Below are positions 9,212 to 18,634 of a stretch of DNA of 64,000 nt, piece by piece. The DNA comes from CAIYUC01 sp963682005. Lineage in GTDB: Bacteria; Bacteroidota; Bacteroidia; Bacteroidales; FEN-979. How positions within the stretch are numbered: the stretch's first letter is position 1; each line of letters opens with the position of its first letter. The translations under genes were made by a program, and so were the position numbers. The stretch spans positions 806,001 through 870,000 of the forward strand of contig OY820914.1 of the NCBI GenBank assembly GCA_963682005.1, in the 5' to 3' direction. The notes under the pieces were generated by a model. The model searched no databases, was not told the origin of the DNA, and saw only the letters and a list, made by a program, of their open reading frames with translations.

Positions 9212-10852
9212 CTAATTAATATCCCTCATGCAACGGATGTTCAGGCCGGAACTTTTATCGTAGTAACCCATCTCGGCAACTCCATTGCCTATCTGAATAT
9301 ACCATGCATTCCAGGCGTCTCTCTGATTGGTGCTCCAGTACCTCCCCAACGCCCCTCCGTATTGAAAGGTACCCCCAGATCCAACTAGAAATCCGGCAAA
9401 GTGCATCCTCACATCGTCAAACACCTGCTGGTCCGTTGTCCAACCTTCATTCGCTTTGGCATCGATCCATTCCTGCCACGACGGGATCCGCCAGGCTCCT
9501 CCCAGCAACTGGCACGGGTCATTGGCCGGATTCCAGTGTGTGACCTCATAAGGGGTGTTCCCGGGCCAGGGCGGAACGATGGTTGCGTTATCGTATTGAA
9601 GTCCCTGTTTCCGGTTGAACTGGAAAAACCAGCCGCGGGGCAGCACCCTGTTGTCATTGATGGTGTCAGCCTCTTCATAAGAACCAATATTTTTTGTGAT
9701 CCAGCATTGGCGCCCGCTGTCAAGCGCAACCGTATGGTAGATGATGGTGGTGGTAACCGCAGAGAAACTGTCGGCCGGTGAATGATGAACAGTGATGTTG
9801 TCGCCGCATACAAAATTTGAAGTGACAGGTCCGGCATAAACAGGCGGCTTCACTTCATTTCCTGGTGTGACACCGGTCTGCGCTCTTGGCCGGATGCCGA
9901 CCCTGATGAATTTTCCCTCGTCAGCCAGCGTTACAAGGTATGTTGAATAGGTAGCCCCCCCGATCGGGTACTCCACCAGTCCTGAGCCATTGTCATTAGC
10001 CCGGTACCACTGGTAAACCGGCGGCGTTAGTTCCGGGTCATTGTCGGCATCAAAATAGGTGTAAGAACATGAAAGCGTATTTCCTACTGCAGCTGTTCCG
10101 CTTTGGGTCACATTTCCTGCCACCGGGGCCGAGTTTGCCGGGGTACAGGCGGTGACATCTTTCCATTGTCCGTTCGTATAAATTTTCAGCAGGCCGTTCG
10201 TACAGCAATCGGTGCAGAACACAAGCAGCCCTGCCACAGGTTCCGGGATGGCATTCATCTGGGCTTCCGTCATGCGTGGGGGCAGCATTCCTTTTGATGA
10301 TGAATTCAGTTCAAGGATCGCCGAACTTTCAGGACTGGTGGTACCGATCCCGACATTCGTACCGCTGTTGAACAAGGTTTCGTCTGTAATCCAGGAGCAG
10401 CCATTGTTCCGCAAAGTCTGGCCGTTTGTTCCCGATGGCAATCCGTTCCCTGAACTTTTTGCATATTCCGCATAAGGGACTGAAAGGAACTGGGAAGTTC
10501 CCATCAGGATGAAATCAGAACCTCCGGATGGATCCATCTCGGTCTTTAGGAAATAACTTCCGGTTCCCCAGCTGATCGTGGAGAAATTACCGGAAAGTAC
10601 AGCGCCTTTCCCGATCTCAATATTTGCAAGACCGAACTGGTTGGTTGTTTTCGTTTGAGATTCGCTGTACACAACGGTTCCCGAAGGACTTCCCTGCAGG
10701 ATGCTCAGGCGAAAATTCACTGGTTGGCTTGATAAAGCATTGCCGCTGCCATCACGGGCTACAGCCTGGTAATTGATTGCTTCGGGGACCTGGCCCAGCA
10801 GCCCGTCTACCAGCATAATACAAAGAAAAAATACTAGGGTCGCTTTTTTCAT
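9212..10852 (-). CDS. Exported FISUMP-like surface protein
   Basis: 546 aa from the ATG at 10852, which gives a clean signal peptide (MKKATLVFFLCIMLVDGLLG); an in-frame ATG at 10882 would add ten polar residues. The N-terminal domain is paralogous to that of the protein at 2142 (QVPEAINYQAVARD to GTSQFLSVPYAEYA). A VGIGTTSPESSAILELNSSS motif and GMLPPRM...GLLVFCTDCC, typical of Bacteroidota tail-fibre-like segments, come next. They are followed by an Ig-like region (about 245-345) and a FISUMP-related C-terminal domain with RQCWITKNIG, GGAWRIPSWQEW and a final IRCMRDIN. No T9SS sorting domain seen. Surface role inferred. Confidence 0.88.
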   Translation of the reverse strand: MKKATLVFFLCIMLVDGLLGQVPEAINYQAVARDGSGNALSSQPVNFRLSILQGSPSGTVVYSESQTKTTNQFGLANIEIGKGAVLSGNFSTISWGTGSYFLKTEMDPSGGSDFILMGTSQFLSVPYAEYAKSSGNGLPSGTNGQTLRNNGCSWITDETLFNSGTNVGIGTTSPESSAILELNSSSKGMLPPRMTEAQMNAIPEPVAGLLVFCTDCCTNGLLKIYTNGQWKDVTACTPANSAPVAGNVTQSGTAAVGNTLSCSYTYFDADNDPELTPPVYQWYRANDNGSGLVEYPIGGATYSTYLVTLADEGKFIRVGIRPRAQTGVTPGNEVKPPVYAGPVTSNFVCGDNITVHHSPADSFSAVTTTIIYHTVALDSGRQCWITKNIGSYEEADTINDNRVLPRGWFFQFNRKQGLQYDNATIVPPWPGNTPYEVTHWNPANDPCQLLGGAWRIPSWQEWIDAKANEGWTTDQQVFDDVRMHFAGFLVGSGGTFQYGGALGRYWSTNQRDAWNAWYIQIGNGVAEMGYYDKSSGLNIRCMRDIN

Positions 10853-10946
10853 AAGATAATGTTGAATAGGATTTTTTTTCATTTAAGGGTTTGTTTCAAT
10901 TCATTTCTTGAGAATACCAGGAGTTAAAATCATTCCTGTATACGTT

Positions 10947-11207
10947 TCAGACTTCAGTGAACAATGCTTTGAAAATGGCCCGCATCTGATCAATCCCGGG
11001 ATTGAATTTTGTCCGGATACGGTCGGCTATCCGCTTGGTCAATCTGTCAAGAGCCTTGGTATTCCTGTGCATTTTGAATTTCCGCATGATGTTCACCGGC
11101 TTCCGGATCTTTCCTGATTCATCGCTGAACCTGACCCGTTCCCTGAATTCCTTCAGATCTGCACAAAAATCCGGGTCCTGTTTGATCTTTTCGATAAGGT
11201 CTTCCAT
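10947..11207 (-). CDS. Small hypothetical basic protein
   Basis: 86 aa, rich in Arg, Lys and Asp, without signal peptide or membrane helix. It contains IRKPVNIMRKFKMHRNTKAL and looks helical. Family not recognised. It sits upstream of the FISUMP-like gene on the same strand, 94 bp from that start. Predicted from its good start and Bacteroidota-like composition; could be spurious. Confidence 0.55.
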   Translation of the reverse strand: MEDLIEKIKQDPDFCADLKEFRERVRFSDESGKIRKPVNIMRKFKMHRNTKALDRLTKRIADRIRTKFNPGIDQMRAIFKALFTEV

Positions 11208-11490
11208 GACAACATTTTTTTCATCTTCAGGATGACTTGTCAGATAAAATCTGAAAGATCCGTGTACTGCTGATCCCGGATCGCCTGCTGTTAATGCTAA
11301 GTTATGCTGTTTTGAACAGGAGATGCAAATATTGATGGTAGGGATTTATAAATCAGGACAAGTTGTTCCTGGGTTGCATCCGTTTTCACTGGTCAGGAGA
11401 AAAATCCGACGATTACAGGAGATATGCAATAAGTCATAATACAACACGTTTACCGTATATCTTCCGTAAAATTCACTAAAAAATCTTCCT

Positions 11491-12114
11491 ATGGAAACAA
11501 ACCATCTGCATTCTGCCAGGAAAGCGACATGGAGCTTCATCCTTGTTTTCCTGATTTCAATTTTCGTCAACACCTCTGTTAAAGCCGGAAATCCATTGAA
11601 AACAGACACCGACAGGAATACCGGAACCGGTGCGATAAATTCGGCAAAATTCCTTGATCTCCCGATCTGGCAGTTGAAACTGATCGGATTGGATGGCAGC
11701 AGTAAGGGCCTTTTCTATAAGAATCAGAACCCCGACTGGCAAAAAGAGAAGAACAGGTACCAGCTTTTATGCTTTTACCTGACTGATGATGTTTTTTATT
11801 CCAACCTGAACTATCATACTGGCGAAGAGTTCCTGGTGAATGGCAAACCGCAGCAAATTCTGAAAAACATGGAAACATCGGTGAATGCCTTCGACCCTGT
11901 TCTTCTTACGGACCAGGAAGGGAAAAAATTCTGGGATGCATTTACGGTGCTCGGCGATAAGGATATGAAACTCCTGCCGGTCCGGATCAACATGGCCGAT
12001 CTGCAGATGAAGAAACGGAACGACTGGGTCGTCTTCTGGTTCAAGCCGACGGAATCTCTGAAAAAGGTCCTGTCACCTTATGTGAATATTGATTCGCTGC
12101 TCAGGGTTCCCTGA
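11491..12114 (+). CDS. Hypothetical exported protein
   Basis: 207 aa with a hydrophobic N-terminal segment (about 12-32, ending VNTSVKAG) that reads as a signal peptide. The mature part is mixed alpha/beta with several aromatic residues (LTDDVFYSNLNYHTGEEFL, NDWVVFWFKPTESL). No known domain recognised. Isolated transcription unit facing a convergent lipoprotein gene 88 bp away. Confidence 0.75.
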   Translation: METNHLHSARKATWSFILVFLISIFVNTSVKAGNPLKTDTDRNTGTGAINSAKFLDLPIWQLKLIGLDGSSKGLFYKNQNPDWQKEKNRYQLLCFYLTDDVFYSNLNYHTGEEFLVNGKPQQILKNMETSVNAFDPVLLTDQEGKKFWDAFTVLGDKDMKLLPVRINMADLQMKKRNDWVVFWFKPTESLKKVLSPYVNIDSLLRVP

Positions 12115-12202
12115 GTAATTTTTTGGGTCAACCTGCTGAAGAATACCGGAGACTAACCGGTGTTTTCAACTCCACCCGGAAACCATATCGGTTGTAGTCA
12201 GA

Positions 12203-12817
12203 TCAGGGAGTTTTCGATACCAGCTCCAAAATGATGTGAATCGGGTAATCAGCCGTAGTTGTCCCTTCCGTCCTTACGATCCCATTGGCTGCACTGATCC
12301 AGAGATCCTTATAATACTTCGAATCGTTTGAGGTGGTTTCATGGATCACCGTGCAATCGGAATATGTACCGGCTGGAACAGTTACGGTTTGCGTCAGCAA
12401 TAAAACCTTCCTTGTTATCAGAAACGTGTCAACGCCATCGGTGCCGTTTATGGTATATTGATCATTTAAGACAGGAGACGCCTTGATCAGCGGATATTTA
12501 ATTCCTGCAGCTTTCTGTGCCATATCTGACCACATTGTGTTATCCACAAACCATTCCAGGTTTTGTGAAAATCCGGGAGCAGCGAAAACAACCGTGCACC
12601 AACCGTCAGTGCCTCTTGAAGTGAGCGTATACGTTGATTCGTAGGAGATCCCGGCATGGTTCGGATCTGTATCCGAGTTTTTATACTTCCAAACTGTCCC
12701 TGATTTAAGGTAGCTGAAACTGGCCGGAGGAGTCGGGGTTGGATTCTCATCTGACTTCTTTTTGCATGATGCAATCAGAATCGCCATGCAGGCAAACAAC
12801 AGTACAATATTTTTCAT
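12203..12817 (-). CDS. Putative lipoprotein
   Basis: 204 aa. The N-terminus MKNIVLLFACMAILIASCKKKSD has a signal peptidase II lipobox (LIASC), so the mature protein is probably a lipoprotein anchored from Cys18. A Pro/Thr linker precedes a beta-rich domain (SGTVWKYKNSD... to the C-terminus) resembling small lipoproteins with a lipocalin-like or 'total fluid' beta fold. Function unknown. A minus-strand TATGTTTG box lies at 12853-12860, about 36 bp upstream of the start. Confidence 0.82.
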   Translation of the reverse strand: MKNIVLLFACMAILIASCKKKSDENPTPTPPASFSYLKSGTVWKYKNSDTDPNHAGISYESTYTLTSRGTDGWCTVVFAAPGFSQNLEWFVDNTMWSDMAQKAAGIKYPLIKASPVLNDQYTINGTDGVDTFLITRKVLLLTQTVTVPAGTYSDCTVIHETTSNDSKYYKDLWISAANGIVRTEGTTTADYPIHIILELVSKTP

Positions 12818-12852
12818 GGATTTAAATTTTAAGTTTTGTGGTTATTTTCGGA

Positions 12853-12860
12853 CAAACATA
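12853..12860 (-). promoter_or_regulatory. Candidate -7 box for lipoprotein gene
   Basis: TATGTTTG on the minus strand matches TAnnTTTG. A TTTG at 12886-12889 is 25 nt further upstream, longer than the usual spacer. Confidence 0.45.
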
Positions 12861-12891
12861 GGTAAAAAACCTTTTATTACGATTCCAAATG

Positions 12892-12922
12892 AAAAAAAAA
12901 CCCTCTCCGGGATGGAAGAGGG
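12892..12922 (-). terminator. Intrinsic terminator of the BACON protein gene
   Basis: On the minus strand a hairpin (CCCTCTT / AGAGGG arms) is followed by a run of nine T. It lies 25 bp beyond the stop codon of the large gene ending at 12947. Confidence 0.8.
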
Positions 12923-12946
12923 CTTGAAATTAATCATCTATCATTC

Positions 12947-15880
12947 TTACCTGACAACAACAATTTTTCGCACAATTACGCTGTTACTTGTTTTCACTTT
13001 GATTTCGTAACTTCCTTCCTGAACGGAAGTAAGGTCGATCTGGTATTCATTCCGACCTGTGAATTGTTTGCTCAGGATCGTCCTTCCCCTTATATCAAAA
13101 ACGGATACTTCGATGCCATTCGCTTCGCCTGCAGGCGGTACGATCATGAATAAACCCTGTGTAGGATTGGGAAATATCTGGAGTTCGTGGGTCAGTCTTT
13201 CCTCAATCCCTATGGGTGAACGAGCCTGGCTGACAGTGACACTCTGAACCGGCAGGCTTGCAACAGTAACAGAAATATTTGCCACCCTGGCCTGGGTTGA
13301 CGTATTTTCGGAATAGTCGGCAACAATGGTTCCGCTCCCGGTTCCCGATGGGGTTACGGTACACCAGGGAGCATCGCTGATAACAGTCCATCCGGTGTTT
13401 GATGCAACCGAAAATGTTGTGGATCCCGGAGACGAAGTAACATCGCGGCTCGGCGGAGTTACAGCTAAAGCAGGAGGCATTCCTTCCTGTGTCACTGTAA
13501 CACTTTCGGAGCCAATTCCGGTAGCGGAAATGGTAATGTTTGCTATGCGCTGATCAAGGGTTGTATTTTCCGGAACCGTCACAAAGATGGTGTCATTTCC
13601 TGTTCCTGATGTTGTGACGGTGCACCATGAAGCATCTGATGCCACATTCCAGCTCGTGTTGGACGTAACGACGAAATCAGTATTTGCAGCGGATGATGAG
13701 ACATTCCTGGTTGGTGGAGCAACGGAAAGCATGATTGGCACACCTTCCTGTGTTATAGTTACAGTTTGTTCACCTACGCCATCGCCTGTTACTGTGATAA
13801 GGGCAACACGCTGGTCAATGGATGTGTTCTCTGCAAAAGAAGCAACTATATTCCCATTTCCGGTGCCGGAAGGTGTTATCGTACACCAGGGCGCATCGAT
13901 TGTAACAGTCCAGTTGACATTGGAGGTTACGGTGAAATTCGTTTCACCCTGACCGGTGGAGACCCCCTGGTTCGGAGGGGTGACTGAAAGCATGGGGGCT
14001 TCGCCGGTGACAAACCTGATAATATTTCCGTTGCTTGTCCCTAAGGAATTCGTACCAACGATCCGGTAAAAATAAGGGGTGGTGGCTGCAATACCCGTGA
14101 TGTTGGCGCTTTCATCCACCTGCACAGAGCCGGAACCGGCAGAGGTCCAGGCTGTGGTATTACTAAGATTTGATGCTGATAACCCGTATTCAAACCGGTA
14201 GCTGGTTTCATTCCCCAATGGATTGACATTTCCATTAAGGGTTGCTGAAACGCCGGTCACAGCAGTCGCTGCAACGGTATTTACCGTCGGTCCCGTGAGG
14301 AACTTGAAGGAAGCGATCTTAGTGTGGCGGCTTCCGCCAGGACCGATGTATTGATCCGTAAACCAGAATGTTTCATCATCAGAAGGGTCAACCGACATCA
14401 GGGAATAATCTCCCCAGCGGTTGATCCCGGTTTGTGAATACTGGCCGCTCTGGATCGAATCTTCAGGAATGTCTAAAATTCCCTGGCCGGCGGCGTAAGC
14501 TGCAGGCGATTGCCCACAATACCTGATGCTTGGGAACATTGTGGTGCTCGAAATGGAATATCCCACTGCAATTTTATTATTTCCGTTCAGCATGATGCTG
14601 CCCATCCACCGGGAATGAGCATCCGGGGCATAGGTTCCTTCCTGCCTCAACGACCAGTCGCCTGTAGTCTTTCTCAGCTCATACCAGCGTACACCGGCAT
14701 GCCTGAGACCGTCAACATTAACCGTATGACAGCAAACAATCGTCTGATAAGAGCCAAAATTCCGGTATTGTGGTACATTCATAATAACCTGTGGAATTCC
14801 ATCCACACGCTGCGAAGTTCCTTTTTGTTCAATATTGTTCCAGTTGTTTCCGAAACTGCTGTTGAAGGCCGAGACTTCAATTTGCTGTGATCTTACAAAC
14901 GTTGAAGACGTGGGATTGGTCCAGTCAACCGTAAGGGCGTAAAGCCATAACTGATCGGTTCCTCCGCCAAGTGCATCATCATTGAATGCAACGAACATAC
15001 CCGGGCTTCCTGCAGGAGCAAAAGCGCCATCATTGTCAAGGGGGGGAACACACATGAAACCATCAATGGAAGAAGGACGCCATGCATTATTAAAGCCTAC
15101 CATCTGGGCCGTTCCGCCAGTGATCATCTGTCCGCGTTCGAAAACATAGATGTCATTCCCTGAACTGTTATTATCTCCCATATAATAACCATCGCGCCAG
15201 ATCCCGAATTTCGGGTAATCTGGCATCGATGAGACCTGGAAAGAATACTGGTAATAGGTTCCGGTCGGATCATTGGTGGTTGAGATCGCAAAAAGGATAT
15301 AGTTCGGGCCGGTATATGGAATTGAGAATTCCGTGATCATCCACCGGTCGGCCTGTTCGTCGTAAAGAACCACCGGGTCACCGTCATTCCTGTTCGCTCC
15401 GGGAACACTCCCGAAAATCTGGTTTATATTGGTCGGACCGGCAACAAGCGTTCCTGTTTTGGTGTATATGGAATAAATGCAATTGACTGTCTGAACATAA
15501 TGATTGGGGCCTGCGGCTCCGTTGCAATCGGGCGGAAAATAAGGTGAAACCTGTCCTTCAAAATTAACGGTCGGTGAAGTCGTTGCATGTGTAGTCCCCA
15601 TCGTTCCCTGGCGAACCGGATCTTCTCCTTTTGGAAGCGCAGTCGCTGCGAAAGGGTAATATCGTTTTGCAAGACCTTCATTTAGCCGGTGTTTCCTTCC
15701 CCACTTTTCAAGATCCTGGAATTCCTTGGTTGTCATAGCAGGGATATCACGTAGCGGTCGGCTCACGCCCAGGAAAGTTCCGGTTGTTATGGTGGAGGGA
15801 TGGATCGGGATCTCCTGTGAAAACAAGTGCATAGTGAGAAAAAGCATAAATGCGATTGGTAATATGGCTTTGATTTTCAT
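12947..15880 (-). CDS. Large BACON-domain protein with T9SS type A sorting domain
   Basis: 977 aa from the ATG at 15880, which starts a good signal peptide (MKIKAILPIAFMLFLTM). The longer in-frame ATG at 15922 lies upstream of a TAACTTTG promoter box and is rejected. Residues about 20-540 form a module also found in the proteins at 38402, 41946 and 47341 (SPYFPPDCNGAAGPNHYVQ, LYDEQADRW, DYPKFGIWRDGYYMGDNN). A fibronectin-like segment follows, then three BACON domains of about 85 aa each (SVTPPNQGVST..., WCTITPSGTGNG). The C-terminal 80 aa (FPNPTQGLF...GSYEIKV...IVRKIVVVR) form a T9SS type A sorting domain. Probably exported and attached to the surface; ligand unknown, BACON domains often bind glycans. 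Confidence 0.92.
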   Translation of the reverse strand: MKIKAILPIAFMLFLTMHLFSQEIPIHPSTITTGTFLGVSRPLRDIPAMTTKEFQDLEKWGRKHRLNEGLAKRYYPFAATALPKGEDPVRQGTMGTTHATTSPTVNFEGQVSPYFPPDCNGAAGPNHYVQTVNCIYSIYTKTGTLVAGPTNINQIFGSVPGANRNDGDPVVLYDEQADRWMITEFSIPYTGPNYILFAISTTNDPTGTYYQYSFQVSSMPDYPKFGIWRDGYYMGDNNSSGNDIYVFERGQMITGGTAQMVGFNNAWRPSSIDGFMCVPPLDNDGAFAPAGSPGMFVAFNDDALGGGTDQLWLYALTVDWTNPTSSTFVRSQQIEVSAFNSSFGNNWNNIEQKGTSQRVDGIPQVIMNVPQYRNFGSYQTIVCCHTVNVDGLRHAGVRWYELRKTTGDWSLRQEGTYAPDAHSRWMGSIMLNGNNKIAVGYSISSTTMFPSIRYCGQSPAAYAAGQGILDIPEDSIQSGQYSQTGINRWGDYSLMSVDPSDDETFWFTDQYIGPGGSRHTKIASFKFLTGPTVNTVAATAVTGVSATLNGNVNPLGNETSYRFEYGLSASNLSNTTAWTSAGSGSVQVDESANITGIAATTPYFYRIVGTNSLGTSNGNIIRFVTGEAPMLSVTPPNQGVSTGQGETNFTVTSNVNWTVTIDAPWCTITPSGTGNGNIVASFAENTSIDQRVALITVTGDGVGEQTVTITQEGVPIMLSVAPPTRNVSSSAANTDFVVTSNTSWNVASDASWCTVTTSGTGNDTIFVTVPENTTLDQRIANITISATGIGSESVTVTQEGMPPALAVTPPSRDVTSSPGSTTFSVASNTGWTVISDAPWCTVTPSGTGSGTIVADYSENTSTQARVANISVTVASLPVQSVTVSQARSPIGIEERLTHELQIFPNPTQGLFMIVPPAGEANGIEVSVFDIRGRTILSKQFTGRNEYQIDLTSVQEGSYEIKVKTSNSVIVRKIVVVR

Positions 15881-15900
15881 GTGTATAATTTTGTTTTCGA

Positions 15901-15908
15901 CAAAGTTA
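15901..15908 (-). promoter_or_regulatory. -7 box deciding the start of the BACON protein
   Basis: Minus-strand TAACTTTG matches TAnnTTTG. A transcript starting a few bases downstream would begin around 15895, so it would include the ATG at 15880 but not the one at 15922. This supports the shorter start. Confidence 0.6.
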
Positions 15909-16125
15909 GCACTTTTTTCCATGCGCTGATCGCCTTAAAAACCGTTAAATCGGAAGCTCAAAACGGCTCCTGTCAAAACAGATAGTACCCTAACATAAAG
16001 TGGGTATCTTGTTTTAATGAGTAAAATTACGTGCTTCCGGAAATGCTTTTTGCGCTCTGTCGGAACGTTTATAAACCCGGTAAAATCAGGTTTTTCAGCG
16101 CTTGAATCGCCCTCCCCTGTCACCG

Positions 16126-16133
16126 TACCTTTA
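16126..16133 (+). promoter_or_regulatory. Candidate promoter of 139-aa exported protein
   Basis: TTG at 16102-16104, a 21-nt spacer and TACCTTTA at 16126-16133, one mismatch from TAnnTTTG, about 60 bp upstream of the start codon. Confidence 0.4.
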
Positions 16134-16192
16134 CATCATCAAATTCAGAACATTAAAACGAAACAAATTATAAATCCTAAAAACCCAAAGCC

Positions 16193-16612
16193 ATGAAAAC
16201 AACAAAAATCTTATCGGTTCTCAGTCTCGTACTGATCGCCTTCGCAGCAAGTGCCATCAATCCAAAATTGAGCAGCAACAATCCGCAACCTTTAACAGGG
16301 AATATAAAGTATAAGGTGGTGATCCATGCAAACGCCTCCGTCAGCATCCCGACCGCAAACAATTTCTGGGTCGTTTTGTCTGACGGAAATGGTCGTCGTA
16401 TCGGGTCAACCCATTTTGAATTCGGCATTGACACCTATTATTTCAGCGAAGCAGGTCCTGTAAGCGGTTCACGGATAGCCCGGGTGGTGATTGAATCCCA
16501 CGGTGGAGCTGTCTCTCCTTTCTATTGCAATCCTGACGCAAAGTGGGGAACGTTCCGCAACGGCGCAACTTACCAGTTCAACATGTATCCCAGGACATCG
16601 GTCCCCGATTAA
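16193..16612 (+). CDS. Small exported protein of unknown function
   Basis: 139 aa. A signal peptide of about 20 residues ends SAA/ASA before INPKL. The mature part is beta-rich with IKYKVVIHANASVSIP, NNFWVVLSDGNGR and a single Cys. No family recognised. It is a separate transcription unit with its own candidate promoter and a strong intrinsic terminator 40 bp downstream. Confidence 0.82.
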   Translation: MKTTKILSVLSLVLIAFAASAINPKLSSNNPQPLTGNIKYKVVIHANASVSIPTANNFWVVLSDGNGRRIGSTHFEFGIDTYYFSEAGPVSGSRIARVVIESHGGAVSPFYCNPDAKWGTFRNGATYQFNMYPRTSVPD

Positions 16613-16650
16613 TTCAGATCCTGCCGGCTTGCACCGGCGCGATCATCCCG

Positions 16651-16679
16651 AAAACCGTCCCCGAAAGGACGGTTTTTTT
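16651..16679 (+). terminator. Intrinsic terminator
   Basis: AAAACCGTCC-CCGAAA-GGACGGTTTTTTT: a 7-8 bp stem with a short loop followed by seven T, just after the 139-aa protein gene. Confidence 0.9.
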
Positions 16680-16715
16680 GTGTGAAACTACAATTTTATG
16701 AGCGAAGCGAAATAA

Positions 16716-16750
16716 AATTGTTAGTTGAACCATCCCGCCACAGGCGGGAT
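16716..16750. repeat. 35-bp repeat with internal palindrome, copy 1
   Basis: Begins AATTGTTAGTTGAAC and ends in the perfect palindrome ATCCCGCC-ACA-GGCGGGAT. The second copy starts 67 bp downstream. Confidence 0.75.
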
Positions 16751-16782
16751 CTTACGCTAATTGTGGACAATTTGCAGGAAGG

Positions 16783-16817
16783 AATTGTTAGTTGAACTAT
16801 CCCTCCGCAGGCGGGAT
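16783..16817. repeat. 35-bp repeat with internal palindrome, copy 2
   Basis: Same unit as 16716-16750 with three substitutions. The palindrome arm is ATCCCTCC, so one G-T pair replaces G-C, as if the stem is partly preserved. Confidence 0.75.
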
Positions 16818-17402
16818 TCTCTGTTAAACGTCATTTGTAATGCCGCTTGAAATGCCAGGTAGCAAAGTTGTACTTGTATTTTACTTTCTTTTGCTTGGAC
16901 CAAACAACCCCACCCCTGACCCCTCCCCAAACGGGGAGGGGAACAAAGTCACCGCTGCATAAAATTCCCTGAAAATTTTCGTCATTCGCTAAACTGCGAA
17001 AACTCGTCCGCCAAGGCGGACTCAAACAGTTCGCGGTTCTTAACGCTCATTCCTCAATTTCCTTCACGGGAATTTCATGAGGCGGAAGAAGGGATAGGGT
17101 AACATTTTCAGTACTGACTGGGATTCGGGCCGTAAGGAGGTTGTCTAATCGAAAAGTAAACTTTTTTCTCTGCGCCTCCGCGCCTCTGCGGTAATATTTT
17201 TCAGCTTTAATCCTGCAAATCCGCGGGTAATTTCAATGGAGGAAATCATAATGCAAAATGAAGGAAAGCCAATAAAAGCAAGACATTGAAAATTACACCC
17301 GCATGTAATTTAATTTTCTCCCGCATGAAAATTATTTTTCTTTCGTGTGTAATTTTACTTTCTCCCTTATGAAATTTCCCGCTTTATGATTTACAACTCT
17401 GA

Positions 17403-18440
17403 TCACCCTTCAAACCTGTCACCCGGCTCTATCTCTTTACAGATCTCCACTTCCGTTTTCCCGTCTTTTTTATTGAAGTCGATCGTCCCACCAACGAGCT
17501 TTACCCGTTGCAGGATATTGCCGATTCCCATGCCGGTGGATTTTAGGTCGAGGGTTTCAACATTGTACCCTTTGCCGTTATCGGTATAACAGACTCTGAG
17601 CACATTCTTTGAAAAGTTCAGTTTCACGATGGCACGGGAGGCGCCTGAATGCTTGATGGTATTGTTGATCAACTCACAGATGATCCGGTAGAAGTGCAAT
17701 TCAACCTGCTTGGAGAACCTCTGGCCGTCGAGATTTGAGATGAATTCAATCTCAAAGATCCCTTCCTGGTGCATCGTTTTCATGAACTGGTTCAATGCAG
17801 CCTCGAGACCGTAATTCTCGATAAGTCGAGGCATAAGGTTGTTAGCGATAATCCTCATTTTCCCGATTGATTCGGTCAGCAGTTCCTTGCATTTCTGCAG
17901 GTCCTCCGCAAACCTGTCGGGATCCTTCGAATTCTCCAGGAGTCCCAACCGGATCTTGGCGCTTGACAAGGTAGGGCCGAGGTCATCGTGGAGGTCGGCG
18001 GCAAAACGCTTGCGTTCCTTTTCTTCCGTTTCGATGACCTTGCTTAGCACATATTTTTCCAGGCTTTTCAGTTCGGTGATATCGTGGAGGATCGACATCA
18101 CTGCGTCCTGTCCTTCGTAGCGGATCCTTTTGTTCCGGAGCAGGAAGGTCTTTAGAACGACCCGCCTGTTCGGTGTCCGGATCTCGATTTCCTCCTCCGT
18201 AAGCGCAGGGTTGATGAACAGATCATACAAAGAACGGCTGTTCTGCGTATCCACCGGATCGATCAGCAGGTCGGCAAGGTCTTTCCCGATAATCTCTTCC
18301 TTGGAAAAGCCGGTGAATTCAAGGATCACATCATTGGCGTACACCACCTTCCCCTCAACATGGATCAGGATGGGATTCGGGAGGCTGTCGACGAGCGTTT
18401 TGTAATGGTTTTCGTTACCGGCTTTTGATCTCTTTGCCAT
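17403..18440 (-). CDS. PAS-domain sensor histidine kinase (HisKA_3, NarX/DesK type)
   Basis: 345 aa, soluble. A PAS domain (about 12-125, with ANDVILEFTGFSKEEIIGKDL) is followed by a HisKA_3 dimerisation region with phospho-acceptor H151 (AADLHDDLGPTLSS) and an HATPase domain (about 245-340; INNTIKHSGAS as N-box, DNGKG as G1). It would autophosphorylate on sensing an intracellular cue and act on a NarL-type regulator. The partner is very probably the regulator encoded 194 bp upstream on the same strand. No membrane segment, so the signal is cytoplasmic (inference). Confidence 0.93.
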   Translation of the reverse strand: MAKRSKAGNENHYKTLVDSLPNPILIHVEGKVVYANDVILEFTGFSKEEIIGKDLADLLIDPVDTQNSRSLYDLFINPALTEEEIEIRTPNRRVVLKTFLLRNKRIRYEGQDAVMSILHDITELKSLEKYVLSKVIETEEKERKRFAADLHDDLGPTLSSAKIRLGLLENSKDPDRFAEDLQKCKELLTESIGKMRIIANNLMPRLIENYGLEAALNQFMKTMHQEGIFEIEFISNLDGQRFSKQVELHFYRIICELINNTIKHSGASRAIVKLNFSKNVLRVCYTDNGKGYNVETLDLKSTGMGIGNILQRVKLVGGTIDFNKKDGKTEVEICKEIEPGDRFEG

Positions 18441-18513
18441 GAATCAAGATTTAATTTGCCAACTCCCCAATGTTAATGGGCAGATGAATTTAAACGTCTG
18501 TTTGTTTTCTTTC

Positions 18514-18586
18514 ACCGCTAAGGCGCTAAGACGCAAAGAACAAAAAATTGAAGAAAATATTTTTTAGCGTCTTGGCGACTTTGCTG
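18514..18586. repeat. Imperfect inverted repeat between regulator and kinase genes
   Basis: 18514-18540 (CCGCTAAGGCGCTAAGACGC...) and 18563-18586 (TTAGCGTCTTGGCGACTTTG...) can pair imperfectly. The arms are built from short CGCTAAGACGC-type repeats seen widely in environmental genomes. It could act as a weak terminator or attenuator between the two genes, or be a neutral repeat. Confidence 0.5.
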
Positions 18587-18634
18587 TTATTTTTAAATAA
18601 GATGAGAACCTCATGACCGACGGTGGGGGCGGAT

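Larger units (their letters stand above)
16680..17402. other. Gene-free, repeat-rich 720-bp region
   Basis: No credible gene. It contains a 10-bp inverted repeat (16690-16699 with 16712-16721) and two 35-bp direct repeats, listed separately. It also has a C-rich CCCCAACCC...GGGGAGGGG segment at about 16905-16941, a degenerate CTCTGCGCCTCCGCGCCTCTGCGG string near 17168-17192, and AT-rich repeats of the form TGTAATTTxAxTTTCTCCC at about 17305-17375. It lies downstream of the kinase gene that ends at 17403. Confidence 0.6.

Noticed and set aside
16831..17025. 64-aa minus-strand ORF
   Set aside because: Built from the C-rich repeat and hairpin region; no homologous pattern recognised.
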